From Chrysogorgia sp. JL179-B06 (taxonomy: Eukaryota > Cnidaria > Anthozoa > Scleralcyonacea > Chrysogorgiidae), in NCBI GenBank assembly GCA_035772405.1, contig JAYKKM010000382.1:179001-243000 (forward strand): a DNA stretch of 64,000 bases, written 5' to 3'. Below the pieces are notes generated by a model. That model did not search any database. It had not been told where the DNA came from and worked only from the letters and a program-made list of their open reading frames with translations. Positions 40,208-51,951 of the stretch are shown here, piece by piece; within the stretch, counting starts at the first letter, position 1; each line of letters opens with the position of its first letter. Position numbers and translations under genes: made by a program.

Positions 40208-43200
40208 TTACTCACTTTCCGAGTCAATATCGCCAACATGCTCGTACTCCTCAACGTTTCCTTCCATTATATATGCAGTAAATAATGCCAGAATGACAGT
40301 GGTAGCAATAGAGTTATAAAACAGAGTTTGTTTTGCTCCAATTAAATTGAAAAATAATCCCATAGCTGTACCGCCGACTCCAAGTCCAAAGGCAAAAGAC
40401 AACTCTGTCAGTCCTTATAAAATAAAAAAGAAAGAGATCAGAAACAATCAAGACAATGCTGTATTCCATTTACAACTGAATAAAAAGTGATTTCGTTTCT
40501 TTTTTCTTCCTGAATTATTGATATCATATATGATACATATTATCAAAATCGCGGTGGCCATCTTGGAGAAACCATCTGCTCTCTGTAGTTTCTGTCAAAG
40601 AGGAGTGGTAATTTGTATGCTAAAGAACACGAAAGCCTTCCACCTGCACTGATTCATTTTGGCATATTGATAAAAAAAAACAAATATTCGCTGTCGGCTA
40701 TAGTAAAACTATTTATAGAATAACATGTATGCTACGCAGGCTCTGATTGGTCAATACCTGTGTTTGGATCAGACCATACAAACACGGAAATTTCCCACTA
40801 AAAATGTCCTTAAGTTTTGCTACTCGTTCTTTCGTATTATTTTATAAAATAAATAGCTGATGGTTTTCCCGTGTTTGGATTCTGTGATCCAAGCACTGGG
40901 AAGTTGCTCGTCTTTCGAAAAACTAAAAAAACACTCGCCTAGCGACTCGTGTTTCTCTACGCTTTTCTCCAGTCTCGCAACTTCCCGCGTCTTTGAATCA
41001 CAGTATCCAAACACGGAAACCATTTCTTTAATAGCTATTCTGTTTCCGTCCTTTACAGAGACGCCGAGCCTTCTTGAACTTCTTCTTTGTCTTTGTCTTC
41101 GTCTGGATAATTGAACTCGTTTTCCGAATGTTCACTATATTTGTTAGCTTCGCTTAATTTTCAGATCTCGAGCCTTCGGGTCTCTGTATAGTAAAGAACG
41201 GAATCCGAAACGACCGAAACCGGTGATCGAAACGACCGAAATCGCCGAAATATGCATTGACAAATCTCGTTTATGTCACGCTTATTTGTCACGATTCATT
41301 GGCACTGCTCGTTGTAATATTTTAAATTTCCAAATATATATTTATACACATTTGTACTATTTAACAATTAGACAACAAGAACGAGTTGTATATTGTCTAT
41401 AGTGATTCATTATGGCATATTAATAAAAAAAGACAAATATTCTGTGTCGGCTATAGTAAAATTATATTCCGTGGTCGCAACAAGTGGTTCCGAAGGTCAT
41501 CTCTCCAATATGGCGGTCGTGACCAACTTCCAGCTTCAATTTCAGAACAATAGATGTTCTAACTAGTTTCTTATGCAGGTTATAGAGGTATTATAGTAAT
41601 ATAGTCTTCAACCTCGTCAATCATCAACACAGTGCGCACGCTCAGGACTAAATTAATCCCGCAAGCGTTATGTCTTACGTCCGCGGAAAATTTTTTTGGA
41701 TCACTTTCCATGGGAAGCCATCACCCGATGGAAATTACTTTTATCCTATCCCGAACCTCTCATCTTTACCCTAACCCCAGCCTAGCACTGGGTTTCAAGT
41801 ATACCCAATTTATAGGCCAACGTGAGAGAGAATGCTTGTGGGCTGCACATGCGCAGTCAAGGTCCCCAAAAAAGTGATCCCAAAAAATCACCCATTCCGC
41901 ACGTTTTATAAACCAATACATTATTGGCATTATTTTAGCATTGTAACCAATACGTTATTGGATTGCAATACGTCACTAGTCTATTAATTTAGGACCCGGG
42001 TGTGGGTTAGGGACGGAGAAAATACGGCCGGGAAGTTCAGGTTAGAAAACTCGCTAGCCCGGGGAGTTAGGACCTTTGTTGTTTTTGGGTTGGTTACAAT
42101 CCAATAACTAATAATTGGTTACAATGCTAAAATAATGCCAATAATTTATTGATTACAACGTTCGGAAAGGCTGCAAAAAATAATTTTGCCTTACGTTAAC
42201 CTATAAGTTCAAACAATATCATCTATGTGACAAACCCACATCGCAGATTTAGTTCTAACCCTAACCCCCCGCCTAGAGTTCAATCCTAACCCCCCGCCTA
42301 GAAACTATAGATTAACCAAAAACATAACGTTTGTGTGATTAATTTAGTCCTGCTCATGCGCACTCTGTGGTTGATTTGCGTGGTTGAAGACTATATTTCG
42401 CCCACTATAATACCTCGATTATACGTTGGTATATGATTGATTATTTTTGTTTGCACTCGATATTTTTTGTATTTCCTCTACCATGCAAAAGCATTGACCA
42501 ATTTCTCAAATATCGAAAGCATCAATAATTTTTATTTCCTTACCTAATACTACAGCAGAAGAGGCCTTTGATCCGGTTTTTGAAAAATGGACGTTTACCG
42601 CTGAATACGAAAAAGCATATGCTGCCGGATGGAAAAAATCGATAACCAAGATTACCCAGGGTAGTTGAAGAAACGACAAAGAAATCTCGCAAACTGCGAA
42701 GATAAATAGGGCTATCGCCATGGTTCGAAGATCACCAAGTCTGTTTATAAGCTTTCCTGCCGAAAGAAACCAGATTACTGCAAGAGGTCGACGAATTAAG
42801 CCTGCAACCGCCATGACTTTCGGGCTTCCAGAAAGCGTAGCGATGTACCAAAACTCCCAGTAATATTGAAATGAATAACAGCAGCCAACATAAAAAATAA
42901 TGAACAGAATGAACATATAGTGTCTGCTAAATACGACACTTTTCACTTCGGCCCAGTTGATTACACGATGTTCGAGATATTCAAAATAGATCCATGGGAG
43001 AGCAACGAGCGACAAACTCGTAGTAATTGCTACGATTGGAAACGCTACGAAGTATCCATATATGACTTTACCACAAACTGTGTTCTTTACGTACGAGGCG
43101 ATCATGCCGACGGCAAACAAAGATATACAACTTCCAATTTGTCCCCAACCAAAGTACGAACCGTATTTCGCTCTCTCTTTCTTGAGGTGAGTCATGACAG

Positions 43201-43810
43201 CGACGTTATACAGCGATATAGTGGATATATTCAGGATGAGGTATAGCCCTCTAATCAAAACCATCAGCAGAAATACGAATGAATAACTCGAGACATATGC
43301 TTTCCGTTTCAATGGGTTCCATGTTCGGTTCACGAGGAAAGACTGATTACCTGAGACTGAGATGACTGAATGCTCTTCTGTTAATTTCAAACTTGGAGTA
43401 TTCTTGTATGTTTTGATTGACCTGAAATCGGAGATATTTTTAACCCACAAGGTTGTGTTCAAGAAGTTGTTGGTGTCAATATTTAAATAATCACTTTGTG
43501 TTGTATCACAGGTGCCGTGTATGATCTTGGGCAGCATTGTAAGAGGCACCAACGACAGCAGAATAAGTACAAGAAGGCATACAAATAAAACCAATTTTCT
43601 TGCTCGATATCGATCAGCTAAAACTCCAATGAGAGGTACAAATATAACATGCGCTCCGCCGAGAGTTGTGAACCCGATTTGTTTTGCAGTGAAGCCTAAT
43701 TGCTTCAGGTACAATGCATAATATTCCTGAAAGGTCACCAAACTTGACAAAAGGAAGAAAATAATCCATCTCAACGCAACGGTTTTCAACGACCACGAGA
43801 ACGATACCAT
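40208..43810 (-). CDS. MFSD6-like major facilitator superfamily transporter (two exons)
   Basis: Multi-pass plasma- or organelle-membrane transporter of unknown substrate. Exon 1 (43810-42544) encodes about 422 residues: start MVSFSWSLKTVALRWIIFFL, a motif-A-like loop GVLADRYRARK between TM2 and TM3, a large loop (about residues 100-165) with several N-x-S/T sites, then further TM helices including YGSYFGWGQIGSCISLFAVG and SAGKLINRLGDLRTMAIALF. It joins in phase (donor GTAAGG) to exon 2 (40413-40208), which supplies GLTELSFAFGLGVGGTAMGL, the last TM helices and an acidic tail ending DIDSESE. Combined length (about 490 aa) is shorter than vertebrate MFSD6. The intron (2.1 kb) holds foldbacks. 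Terminal-exon copies recur upstream at 45.6, 51.8 and 62.7 kb. Assignment to the MFSD6/MFS_1-like group is by motif recognition. Confidence 0.85.
40867..41016. repeat. Foldback (CGTGTTTGGAT arms), original locus
   Basis: CCCGTGTTTGGATTCTGTGA... at 40867 and ...TCACAGTATCCAAACACGG at 41016 form about 40-bp arms. The same foldback is carried in blocks E1 (46209-46360), E2 (52400-52551) and E3 (63304-63422, with an internal deletion). Confidence 0.75.
41587..42417. mobile_element. MITE with ~75-bp arms, containing a nested foldback
   Basis: Ends GAGGTATTATAGT and ACTATAATACCTC, inner arms ATATAGTCTTCAACC/GGTTG AAGACTATAT. A second inverted pair (TGGCATTATTTTAGCATTGT and ACAATGCTAAAATAATGCCA) lies inside at about 41930 and 42120. 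In the MFS intron. Confidence 0.7.
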
Positions 43811-44151
43811 GTCAGGTTTATATCAAAGATACCTTGTTATGCCGAAATTTGCGGTGTAATTGCTTTCCAACGAAAGAATGTTTGTTTCAGATTTGCATAA
43901 ATATCTTGTCACAACTGAATGCGTAGCTAACGACGCGGGGTGACTGGAAATTTGTTAAACGACAACGAAAAATCTATATAATATCTCTGCTATATTGGTG
44001 CGAGATATTTTTCCATATCAAAAACTTAATATTGAGACATCTGATCACTTCTTGTTTCATGATGCAAAATAGCAACTTCAGGTCATTAAAAGCATATTAA
44101 TTGTTGGCATACACTATTAAGTTACGGAAATAATATTATAAGTGATTGCAT

Positions 44152-44223
44152 GACAGTTGAGGTTGATTAGTGATTAAATATACCCGAAAGCTGAGGGAGG
44201 TTTAATCACTAATCAACCGTTAA
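44152..44223. repeat. Foldback
   Basis: GGTTGATTAGTGATTAAA and TTTAATCACTAATCAACC are inverted around a 25-bp loop. Confidence 0.65.
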
Positions 44224-44481
44224 TGCCATGCTATCACAGTGTCGTGTATGATGCTTGAGACGATAGGCACGCTTTTAGCCAATTCAACAAGTTCAAATGG
44301 AATAAAACTTTATGAGTTGCTATTAATGGTTATTGGGGATTCGATAATTGTCACTTCATCTCTTGTTAGTTATTCTATTGAAATGTTTTAGAGTAGTTGT
44401 ATTAGCATATATATAAGCTGAGGAGTAGCGTGTTTGGTACTGTATATGATATACAGAACGCGTATACTAGGCTCTCGGCAA

Positions 44482-44558
44482 CGGCTTCCGTAGCTCAGTG
44501 GTCAGAGCACTGCACTAGCATCGCAGGGGTGCGGGGGTTCAATTCCAGCCGGAAGGCC
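44482..44558 (+). pseudogene. tRNA-Ala-like sequence (AGC)
   Basis: CTTCCG/CGGAAG acceptor core, D arm GCTC/GAGC, anticodon loop CTAGCAT giving AGC, and a B-box-like GGTTCAATTCC. The T stem is poorly paired (GCGGG against CCAGC). More likely a tRNA-derived repeat than a working tRNA. Confidence 0.55.
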
Positions 44559-44639
44559 TTGAAGTTTGCATTTTTCGCTGGTCCCGTTGAAATTTTCCTT
44601 CACCATAAATCCTTATAATATATAAACCTTAGATTTTAT

Positions 44640-44950
44640 AACTCTTAAAATGTATGTATTCCAACACTCGAAATTTTCCTTCACCATAAATCCTTAGAAT
44701 ATATAAATCCTTAGAATATATAAATCCTTAGAATATATAAATCCTTAGAATCCTTAGAATATATAAAAATATAAAATCCTTAGAATATAAATCCTTAGAA
44801 TATATAAATCCTTAGAATATATAAATGCTTAGAATATAAATCCTCAGAATATATAAATCCTTAGAATATATAACAATCCTTAGAATATAAAATTAGAAAA
44901 TATATAAATCCTTAGAATATATAAATCCTTAGAATATATATATATATATA
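44640..44950. repeat. AT-rich minisatellite (CCTTAGAATATATAAAT)n
   Basis: About 15 imperfect 16-18-bp units ending in an (AT)n run. Short forms of the same array begin blocks E2 (51073-51140) and E3 (61975-62045). Confidence 0.85.
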
Positions 44951-45005
44951 TATATATAGTAAGAACAAAAGAGACGAACTTTGGTTACTTCATTTAAACT
45001 TTATT

Positions 45006-45066
45006 TCACTACAGATCTGTTTCGTATGGAAAGCTATATTAGCTTACCACACTCATCAGGTGAGTA
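45006..45066 (-). ncRNA. Hammerhead ribozyme candidate, block E1
   Basis: Read on the - strand: helix I TCAC, core CTGATGA, an extended helix II of 13 pairs (GTGTGG-TAAGCTA against TAGCTTT-CCATAC, one mismatch), GAAA, helix III CAGATCTG, UA, then GTGA closing helix I. Every conserved position is present; the strongest single hammerhead in the window together with its E2 and E3 copies. Confidence 0.8.
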
Positions 45067-45554
45067 TTGCGACTGGTGTTACAAAGCGGAAACTTGATAT
45101 TGTATTGATATTGTATTGATATTGAAACTTGATATTGTATTTTATATATATATATATATATTATAAAAAGAAAGACAAAAAGACAAACTTGATTACTCAT
45201 TTGAATTTTAAATTAATATATTCGTAGTGGAATGACAGGTTAATCCATATTGATTCGTAAAGTGCTCATCAATAAAGGAGCGTGGGAAGCCTCGCATGTC
45301 GATTTGACCCACGAGAAACGTCATATGGACGTTTCTCTGGAGAACCCCACCCCCCTTAGGAACGTCATACATAGTTATCGAAATGTTATTGTGTATATAA
45401 ACACTGCAAAACTACCGTTAAAGCCTAACGTCTTCAAAGAGTACTTTCTACTCTTTAAAAAAAACTGTCCAGGATTGGCACTTTAAAAAGTACGGTTTTT
45501 TTCCCTTCTAAGAACCTCTGTCGTTCAGCATTATTAAAGACGATAAAACATTGA

Positions 45555-45760
45555 TTACTCACTTTCCGAGTCAATATCGCCAACATGCTCGTACTCGTCA
45601 ACGTTTCCTGCCATTATATATGAAGTAAATAATGCAAGAATGACAGTGGTAGCGATAGAGTTATAAAACAGAGTTTGTTTTGCTCCAATTAAATTGAAAA
45701 ATAATCCCATAGCTGTACCGCCGACTCCAAGTCCAAAGGCAAAAGACAACTCGGTCAGTC
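45555..45760 (-). pseudogene. Orphan copy of MFS terminal exon (E1)
   Basis: Same acceptor (CTTATAAG) and open frame as 40208-40413. Differences from the original are few: the TM end reads TSYIMAGNVDEY instead of TAYIMEGNVEEY. No matching first exon is seen within the window upstream on this strand. Confidence 0.8.
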
Positions 45761-46715
45761 CTTATAAAATAAAAAAGAAAGAGATCAGAAACAATCAAGA
45801 CAATGCTGTTCCAATTTACAACTGAATAAAAAGTGATTTCGTTTCTTTTTTCTTTCTGAATTATTGATATCATATATGATACATATTATCAAAATCGCGT
45901 TGGCCATCTTGGAGAAACCATCTGCTCTCTGTAGTTTCTGTCAAAGAGGAGTGGTAATTTGTATGCTAAAGAACACGAAAGCCTTCTACCACTGATTCAT
46001 TTTGGCATATTAATAAAAAAGAAAAATATTCGCTGTCGGCTCTAGTAAAACTATTTATAAAATAACATGTATGCTACGCAGGCTCTGATTGGTCAATACC
46101 TGTGTTTGGATCAGACCATACAAACACGGAAATTTCCCACTAAAAATGTCCTTAAGTTTTGCTACTCGTTCTTTCGTATTATTTTCATAAACGAAATAGC
46201 TGATGGTTTTCCCGTGTTTGGATTCTGTGATCCAAGCACTGGGAAGTTGCTCGTCTTTCGAAAAACTAAAAAATCACTCGCCTAGCGACTCGTGTTTCTC
46301 TACGCTTTTCTCCAGTCTCGCAACTTCCCGCGTGTTTGAATCACAGTATCCAAACACGGAAACCATTTCTTTAATAACTATTCTGTTTCCGTCCTTTACA
46401 GATACGCCGAGCCTTCTTGAACTTATTCTTTGTCTTTGTCTTCGTCTGGATAATAGAACTCGTTTTCCGAATGCTCACTATATTTGTTAGCTTCGCTTAA
46501 TTTTCAGATCTCCTCGAGCCTTCGGGTCTCTGTATAGTAAAGAACGGAATCCGAAACGACCGAAACCGGTGATCGAAACGACCGAAATCGCCGAAATATG
46601 CATTGACAAATCTCGTTTATGTCACGCTTATTTGTCACGATTCATTGGCACTGCTCGTTGTAATATTTTAAAATTCCAAATATATATTTATACACATTTG
46701 TACTAATTTAACAAA

Positions 46716-46803
46716 TAGACAACGAGAACGAGTTGTCTATGAGCAGATAGGGCGAAGCCCGAGTTGACTATCTGCTCATAGACAACGAGGGCGAGTTGTC
46801 TAA
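46716..46803. repeat. Palindrome in block E1
   Basis: TAGACAACGAGAACGAGTTG and the GAGCAGATAG/CTATCTGCTC pair fold around GGGCGAAGCCC. Copies at 52907-52994 (E2) and 63778-63865 (E3). Confidence 0.8.
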
Positions 46804-47516
46804 TTGTTTTAGTATCAACCATAAACAACCTTTCTAACATTTTTCCAAATTTTCAGATAGTTTTACCTTTTTGTTTGTAGTAGTCTCAACATTCAAAATG
46901 TAGAGTTGCTGATGACACATGATAAACAATCGCTCACAAAAAACGAGATTGTAATTACTTTGATTCACATTTGGTATAGATATACTCCATAGGCAAAAGC
47001 GAATTCATTTTCTTATTCGAAAATGTCAAAACTGAACAATTTTCCATTACTTTCGGGCCAATGTTTTCATGATTTCGTCACTCGTATATAAATTTTAGCG
47101 GACGCTATATGTTTGGACTAGATTCCAGGTTTGGCCGTGAAGCTTGAATATGTCGTGGCTTCTGATTGGTCAGGATAGGAATATTCCAGCATAAGAAGGT
47201 TTGTGATTGGGTAACGCTACTCGCCGTCTATCACCAATAGACAGTGAGTAGCTCAGTCAATCATAATGCCGAATTTGTTTTTTGGTTTTGGAGTAGGTAA
47301 TGGGAACCACAATGATGTCCTCAGTCCTGTATATGTAAATGTAGAAAACTATGGGGACGGGGATTGTAACAATAAGCGCATTTAGCCACTGACTATAATA
47401 CGTATCATATTGCAACGCGCGCTGGACATGCAGTGTAAACTGAATAAAAGGTATGAATAAAATACAGAAACAGAGAGTAAAGATGCGTATAATTGTATAG
47501 TGCATAGCATAACATG

Positions 47517-47573
47517 CGGGATAACCCTGTACGCATTTCGACCTTTATTGGTCTCTTCAGCAGGGTATCGGGT
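47517..47573 (-). ncRNA. Hammerhead ribozyme candidate, block R1
   Basis: - strand: helix I CCCTG, core CTGAAGA, helix II GACC/GGTC with AATAAA loop, GAAA, TGC, GTA, then CAGGG closing helix I (extended by GATA/TATC beyond one bulged T). Core complete. Helix III is minimal. Confidence 0.75.
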
Positions 47574-47965
47574 TGGCAGTTGATGTTTTTAAGTTGGAAG
47601 ATAAATAATAATGCGCGGAGTAAACAAAATATGCGTGTAACTGTAAGGAAAGAAAATTTAAGTGATTGCTTACCAAAGTGTTGTTTGTTAGGGAAAGTCC
47701 AACGCGTCGTGCCATGAGTGTAGGGTTGAAAGGCTGTCGTAGTTAAAAGGTTCGTTCTCGATCGTTGTACTAGCTTGGGCTTCGTCAAATACAAATTGTC
47801 ACTGAGGGCGTTTATCAGTTGGTAAAACAGTATATACGTGAGTTGCGTCATTAGTTACCAGGTCGGTTGGTGTTTCATGTATCGGTCACCACATGAGGTA
47901 CATAGTCTTCCTTATTGTCCTGATTATCCCCACCTTCCCCGCTACGGGCCATCTACATCAACTTT

Positions 47966-48240
47966 TCTTGGGTTATAGGGTTATCTTAGTTATTAGTTAT
48001 ACTGCAGTTATATTAGAGTTATACTATAGTTATCTTAGTTATACTAGTTATCTTAGTTACATTAGTTATACTAGTTATCTTAGTTATACTAGTTATTTTA
48101 GTTATTCTAGTTATATTAGTTATTTTAGTTATATTAGTTATTTTAGTTATATACTAGTTACCTTAGTTACATTAGTTATCTTAGTTATACTAGTTATCTT
48201 AGTTATTCTAGTTATACATATTAGTTATCTTAGTTCATAG
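47966..48240. repeat. TAGTTAT-type microsatellite of block R1
   Basis: Irregular repetition of TTAGTTATAC, TAGTTATCT and TAGTTACAT. The long + strand open frame with SYLSYTSYLSY is translated repeat. Copies in R2-R5. Confidence 0.9.
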
Positions 48241-48842
48241 TTAATATTATTAATTATTCTTAGTTATACTGGTTTTCCACTCCTGAGGCGGCATTTCACT
48301 TCTGATAAGAACTCCTCTTACTTGCGTTCAGCTCTCGACATCCGGTTGTTCTCAGCACTCCAAAATTGCACAGAACTCTGCGCAACACTTACTACCAATT
48401 GGTAACCTATAGTATTAGTTATATAACAGTAGTTATCTTAGTTATATTAGTTACATTAGTTATACTAGTTATCTTAGTTACATTAGTATACTAGTTATCT
48501 TAGTTACATTAGTTATACTAGTTATCTTAGTTACATTAGTTATACTAGCTAGTTATCTTAATTATTCTAGTTATTTTAGTTACACTTGTTATCTTAGTTA
48601 TACCACAGGTTATACCAGTTATCTAAGTGGTGAGGGGGATTAGTCCGTGTGTTTAGGGGATAGTAAGGTAAATAACCGGAGTTTAAGATCGTAAGTATTG
48701 TAAGTTTAATATTACGTGTAGAATATGTAGATAATACACGAAGATATCAAAGCTAAAGGCCAACGGCATGTAATCTGCTCTTTATTTGGACAGTGCTTTC
48801 TACGTTGTGTGTCGCGTTGCTAAATTAACTGTCAAATAGCAA

Positions 48843-49326
48843 GACTGTACGGTGTAATAATGTAGAAGTTAAGGGGGAAGGGTTTAGCAGCAAAAGCTAA
48901 AGGCCAACGGCATGAAATTTGCTCTTTGGACAATGCTTAACACATGGTGTTATGATATTTGCGCTATTATCCGTCGGTTGTCAAAAACTATAAGTGTAGG
49001 TATGACTGTACGGTGTAATAATGTAGAAGTTAAAGGGGAAGGGTTTAGCAGCAAAAGCTGAAGGCCAACGGCATGAAATATGCTCTTTGGACAATGCTTA
49101 ACACATGGTGTTATGATATTTGCGCTATTATCCGTCGATTGTCAAAACTGTAAGGTGTAGGTATGACTGTACGGTGTAATAATGTAGAAGTTAAAGGGGA
49201 AGGGTTTAGCAGCAAAAGCTAAAGGCCAACGGCATGAAATATGCTCTTTGGACAATGCTTAACACATGGTGTTATGATATTTGCGCTATTATCCGTCGAT
49301 TGTCAAAACTGTAAAGTGTAGGTATG
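48843..49326. repeat. 161-bp tandem subrepeat, three units
   Basis: Units start with GACTGTACGGTGTAATAATG at 48843, 49004 and 49165 and contain AAAGGCCAACGGCATGAAAT and GTGTTATGATATTTGCGC. Diverged partial units flank them at 48752-48842 and 49584-49830. Also present in R3 and R4. Confidence 0.9.
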
Positions 49327-49896
49327 AGGTACAAAGTCTTCCTTATTGATGTGGCGTAATGTTAAATTTGTCACTTAATTATTAATGGCGTAATGTTAAA
49401 TTTGTCACCACGACAAAGTCACTATTTTATTAGTTATACTTGTTATCTTAGTTATACTAGTTATCTTAGTGGTAATTAAGGGGGTAAGTCCGTGTGTTTA
49501 GGGCATAATAAGGGAGATAACCGGGGTTCAAGATCGTGAGTATTGTTAATATACGAAGATTAGTTAGGTGTTGATAAATAAAAGCTAAAGCCAACGGCAT
49601 GAAATCTGCTCTTTGGACAGTGCTTTCTACATTGTGTGTCGCGTTGCTAAATTAACTGTCAAATAGCAAGACTGTAAGGTGTAATAATGTAGAAGTTAAA
49701 GGGGAAGGGTATAGCAGCAAAAGCTAAAGGCCAACGGCATGAAATTTGCTCTTTGGACAATGCTTAACACGTGGTGTTATGATATTTGCGCTATTATATC
49801 CGTCAATTGTCAAAACTGTAAAGTGTAGTGAAGTAGGGACTATACAATTGTGGCGAGCCTGGATTAGCTCTATCCTTTCGCTACAAGAGATATTCA

Positions 49897-51072
49897 TTGT
49901 TTTTTGGTTTTGGAGTAGGTAATGGGAACCACAATGATGTCCTCAGTCCTGTATATGTAAATGTAGAAAACTATGGGGACGGGGATTGTAACAATAAGCG
50001 CATTTAGCCACTGACTATAATACGTATCATATTGCAACGCGCGCTGGACATGCAGTGTAAACTGAATAAAAGGTATGAATAAAATACAGAAACAGAGAGT
50101 AAATATGCGTATAATTGTATAGTGCATAGCATAACATGCGGGATAACCCTGTACGCATTTCGACCTTTATTGGTCTCTTCAGCAGGGTATCGGGTTGGCA
50201 GTTGATGTTTTTAAGTTGGAAGATAAATAATAATGCGCGGAGTAAACAAAATATGCGTGTAACTGTAAGGAAAGAAAATTTAAGTGATTGCTTACCAAAG
50301 TGTTGTTTGTTAGGGAAAGTCCAACGCGTCGTGCCATGAGTGTAGGGTTGAAAGGCTGTCGTAGTTAAAAGGTTCGTTCTCGATCGTTGTACTAGCTTGG
50401 GCTTCGTCAAATACAAATTGTCACTGAGGGCGTTTACCAGTTGGTAAAACAGTATATACGTGAGTTGCGTCATTAGTTACCAGGTCGGTTGGTGTTTCAT
50501 GTATCGGTCACCACATGAGGTACATAGTCTTCCTTATTGTCCTGATTATCCCCACCTTCCCCGCTACGGGCCATCTACATCAACTTTTCTTGGGTTATAG
50601 GGTTATCTTAGTTATTAGTTATACTGCAGTTATATTAGAGTTATACTATAGTTATCTTAGTTATACTAGTTATCTTAGTTACATTAGTTATACTAGTTAT
50701 CTTAGTTATACTAGTTATTTTAGTTATTCTAGTTATATTAGTTATTTTAGTTATATTAGTTATTTTAGTTATATACTAGTTACCTTAGTTACATTAGTTA
50801 TCTTAGTTATACTAGTTATCTTAGTTATTCTAGTTATACATATTAGTTATCTTAGTTCATAGTTAATATTATTAATTATTCTTAGTTATACTGGTTTTCC
50901 ACTCCTGAGGCGGCATTTCACTTCTGATAAGAACTCCTCTTACTTGCGTTCAGCTCTCGACATCCGGTTGTTCTCAGCACTCCAAAATTGCACAGAACTC
51001 TGCGCAGCACTTACTACCAATTGGTAACCTATAGTATTAGTTATATAACAGTAGTTATCTTAGTTATATTAG
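49897..51072. repeat. Segmental block R2 (truncated)
   Basis: Nearly identical to the first 1,176 bp of R1, then switches abruptly (TTATATTAG) to the minisatellite start of E2. The same breakpoint is used at R5/E3 (61974). Contains a hammerhead at 50139-50195 (- strand). Confidence 0.92.
50139..50195 (-). ncRNA. Hammerhead ribozyme candidate, block R2
   Basis: Same sequence as the R1 motif, core CTGAAGA...GAAA unchanged. Confidence 0.75.
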
Positions 51073-51196
51073 AATATACAAATCCTTAGAATATATAAAT
51101 CCTTAGAATATATAAATCCTTAGAATATATATATATATATATATATATAGTAAGAACAAAAGAGACGAACTTTGGTTACTTCATTTAAACTTTATT

Positions 51197-51257
51197 TCAC
51201 TACAGATCTGTTTCGTATGGAAAGCTATATTAGCTTACCACACTCATCAGGTGAGTA
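51197..51257 (-). ncRNA. Hammerhead ribozyme candidate, block E2
   Basis: Identical to the E1 motif: CTGATGA, long helix II, GAAA, CAGATCTG, TA. Confidence 0.8.
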
Positions 51258-51745
51258 TTGCGACTGGTGTTACAAAGCGGAAACTTGATATTGTATTGAT
51301 ATTGTATTGATATTGAAACTTGATATTGTATTTTATATATATATATATATATTATAAAAAGAAAGACAAAAAGACAAACTTGATTACTCATTTGAATTTT
51401 AAATTAATATATTCGTAGTGGAATGACAGGTTAATCCATATTGATTCGTAAAGTATTCATCAATAAAGGAGCGTGGGAAGCCTCGCATGTCGATTTGACC
51501 CACGAGAAACGTCATATGGACGTTTCTCTGGAGAACCCCACCCCCCTTAGGAACGTCATACATAGTTATCGAAATGTTATTGTGTATATAAACACTGCAA
51601 AACTACCGTTAAAGCCTAACGTCTTCAAAGAGTACTTTCTACTCTTTAAAAAAAACTGTCCAGGATTGGCACTTTAAAAAGTACGGTTTTTTTCCCTTCT
51701 AAGAACCTCTGTCGTTCAGCATTATTAAAGACGATAAAACATTGA

Positions 51746-51951
51746 TTACTCACTTTCCGAGTCAATATCGCCAACATGCTCGTACTCGTCAACGTTTCCT
51801 GCCATTATATATGCAGTAAATAATGCAAGAATGACAGTGGTAGCGATAGAGTTATAAAACAGAGTTTGTTTTGCTCCAATTAAATTGAAAAATAATCCCA
51901 TAGCTGTACCGCCGACTCCAAGTCCAAAGGCAAAAGACAACTCTGTCAGTC
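51746..51951 (-). pseudogene. Orphan copy of MFS terminal exon (E2)
   Basis: Open throughout; tail TAYIMAGNVDEYEHVG. Its encoded protein matches that of the E3 copy and is intermediate between the original and the E1 copy. Confidence 0.8.

Larger units (their letters stand above)
44880..47274. repeat. Segmental block E1
   Basis: Order: minisatellite end, hammerhead (- strand, 45006-45066), short AT run, copy of the MFS terminal exon (45555-45760), CGTGTTTGGAT foldback, and a palindrome at 46716-46803. From 45459 to about 46745 it is a diverged copy of the original locus 40111-41400. Confidence 0.9.
47275..49896. repeat. Segmental block R1 (2,622 bp)
   Basis: Contains a hammerhead on the - strand (47517-47573), a TTAGTTATAC-type microsatellite (about 47966-48240 and 48400-48640), and 161-bp subrepeats (48843-49326 plus partial copies to 49840). 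The next block starts exactly 2,622 bp later with the same TTGTTTTTTGGTTTTGGAG. The - strand open frame 47405-47851 is repeated in the other R blocks, except that it is broken in R4. Confidence 0.92.

Noticed and set aside
46203..46490. 95-codon frame repeated in E blocks (starting MVFPCLDSVIQ)
   Set aside because: Runs through the CGTGTTTGGAT foldback; no domain; repeated only because the block is duplicated.
47405..47851. 148-codon - strand open frame repeated in blocks R1, R2, R3 and R5
   Set aside because: It overlaps the hammerhead and lacks any recognisable domain. Its repetition is explained by the near-identical blocks, and R4 has a frame break near 58665. Not listed as a gene.
47893..48240. 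115-codon + strand frame rich in SYLSYTS, repeated in all R blocks
   Set aside because: Direct translation of the TAGTTAT microsatellite.
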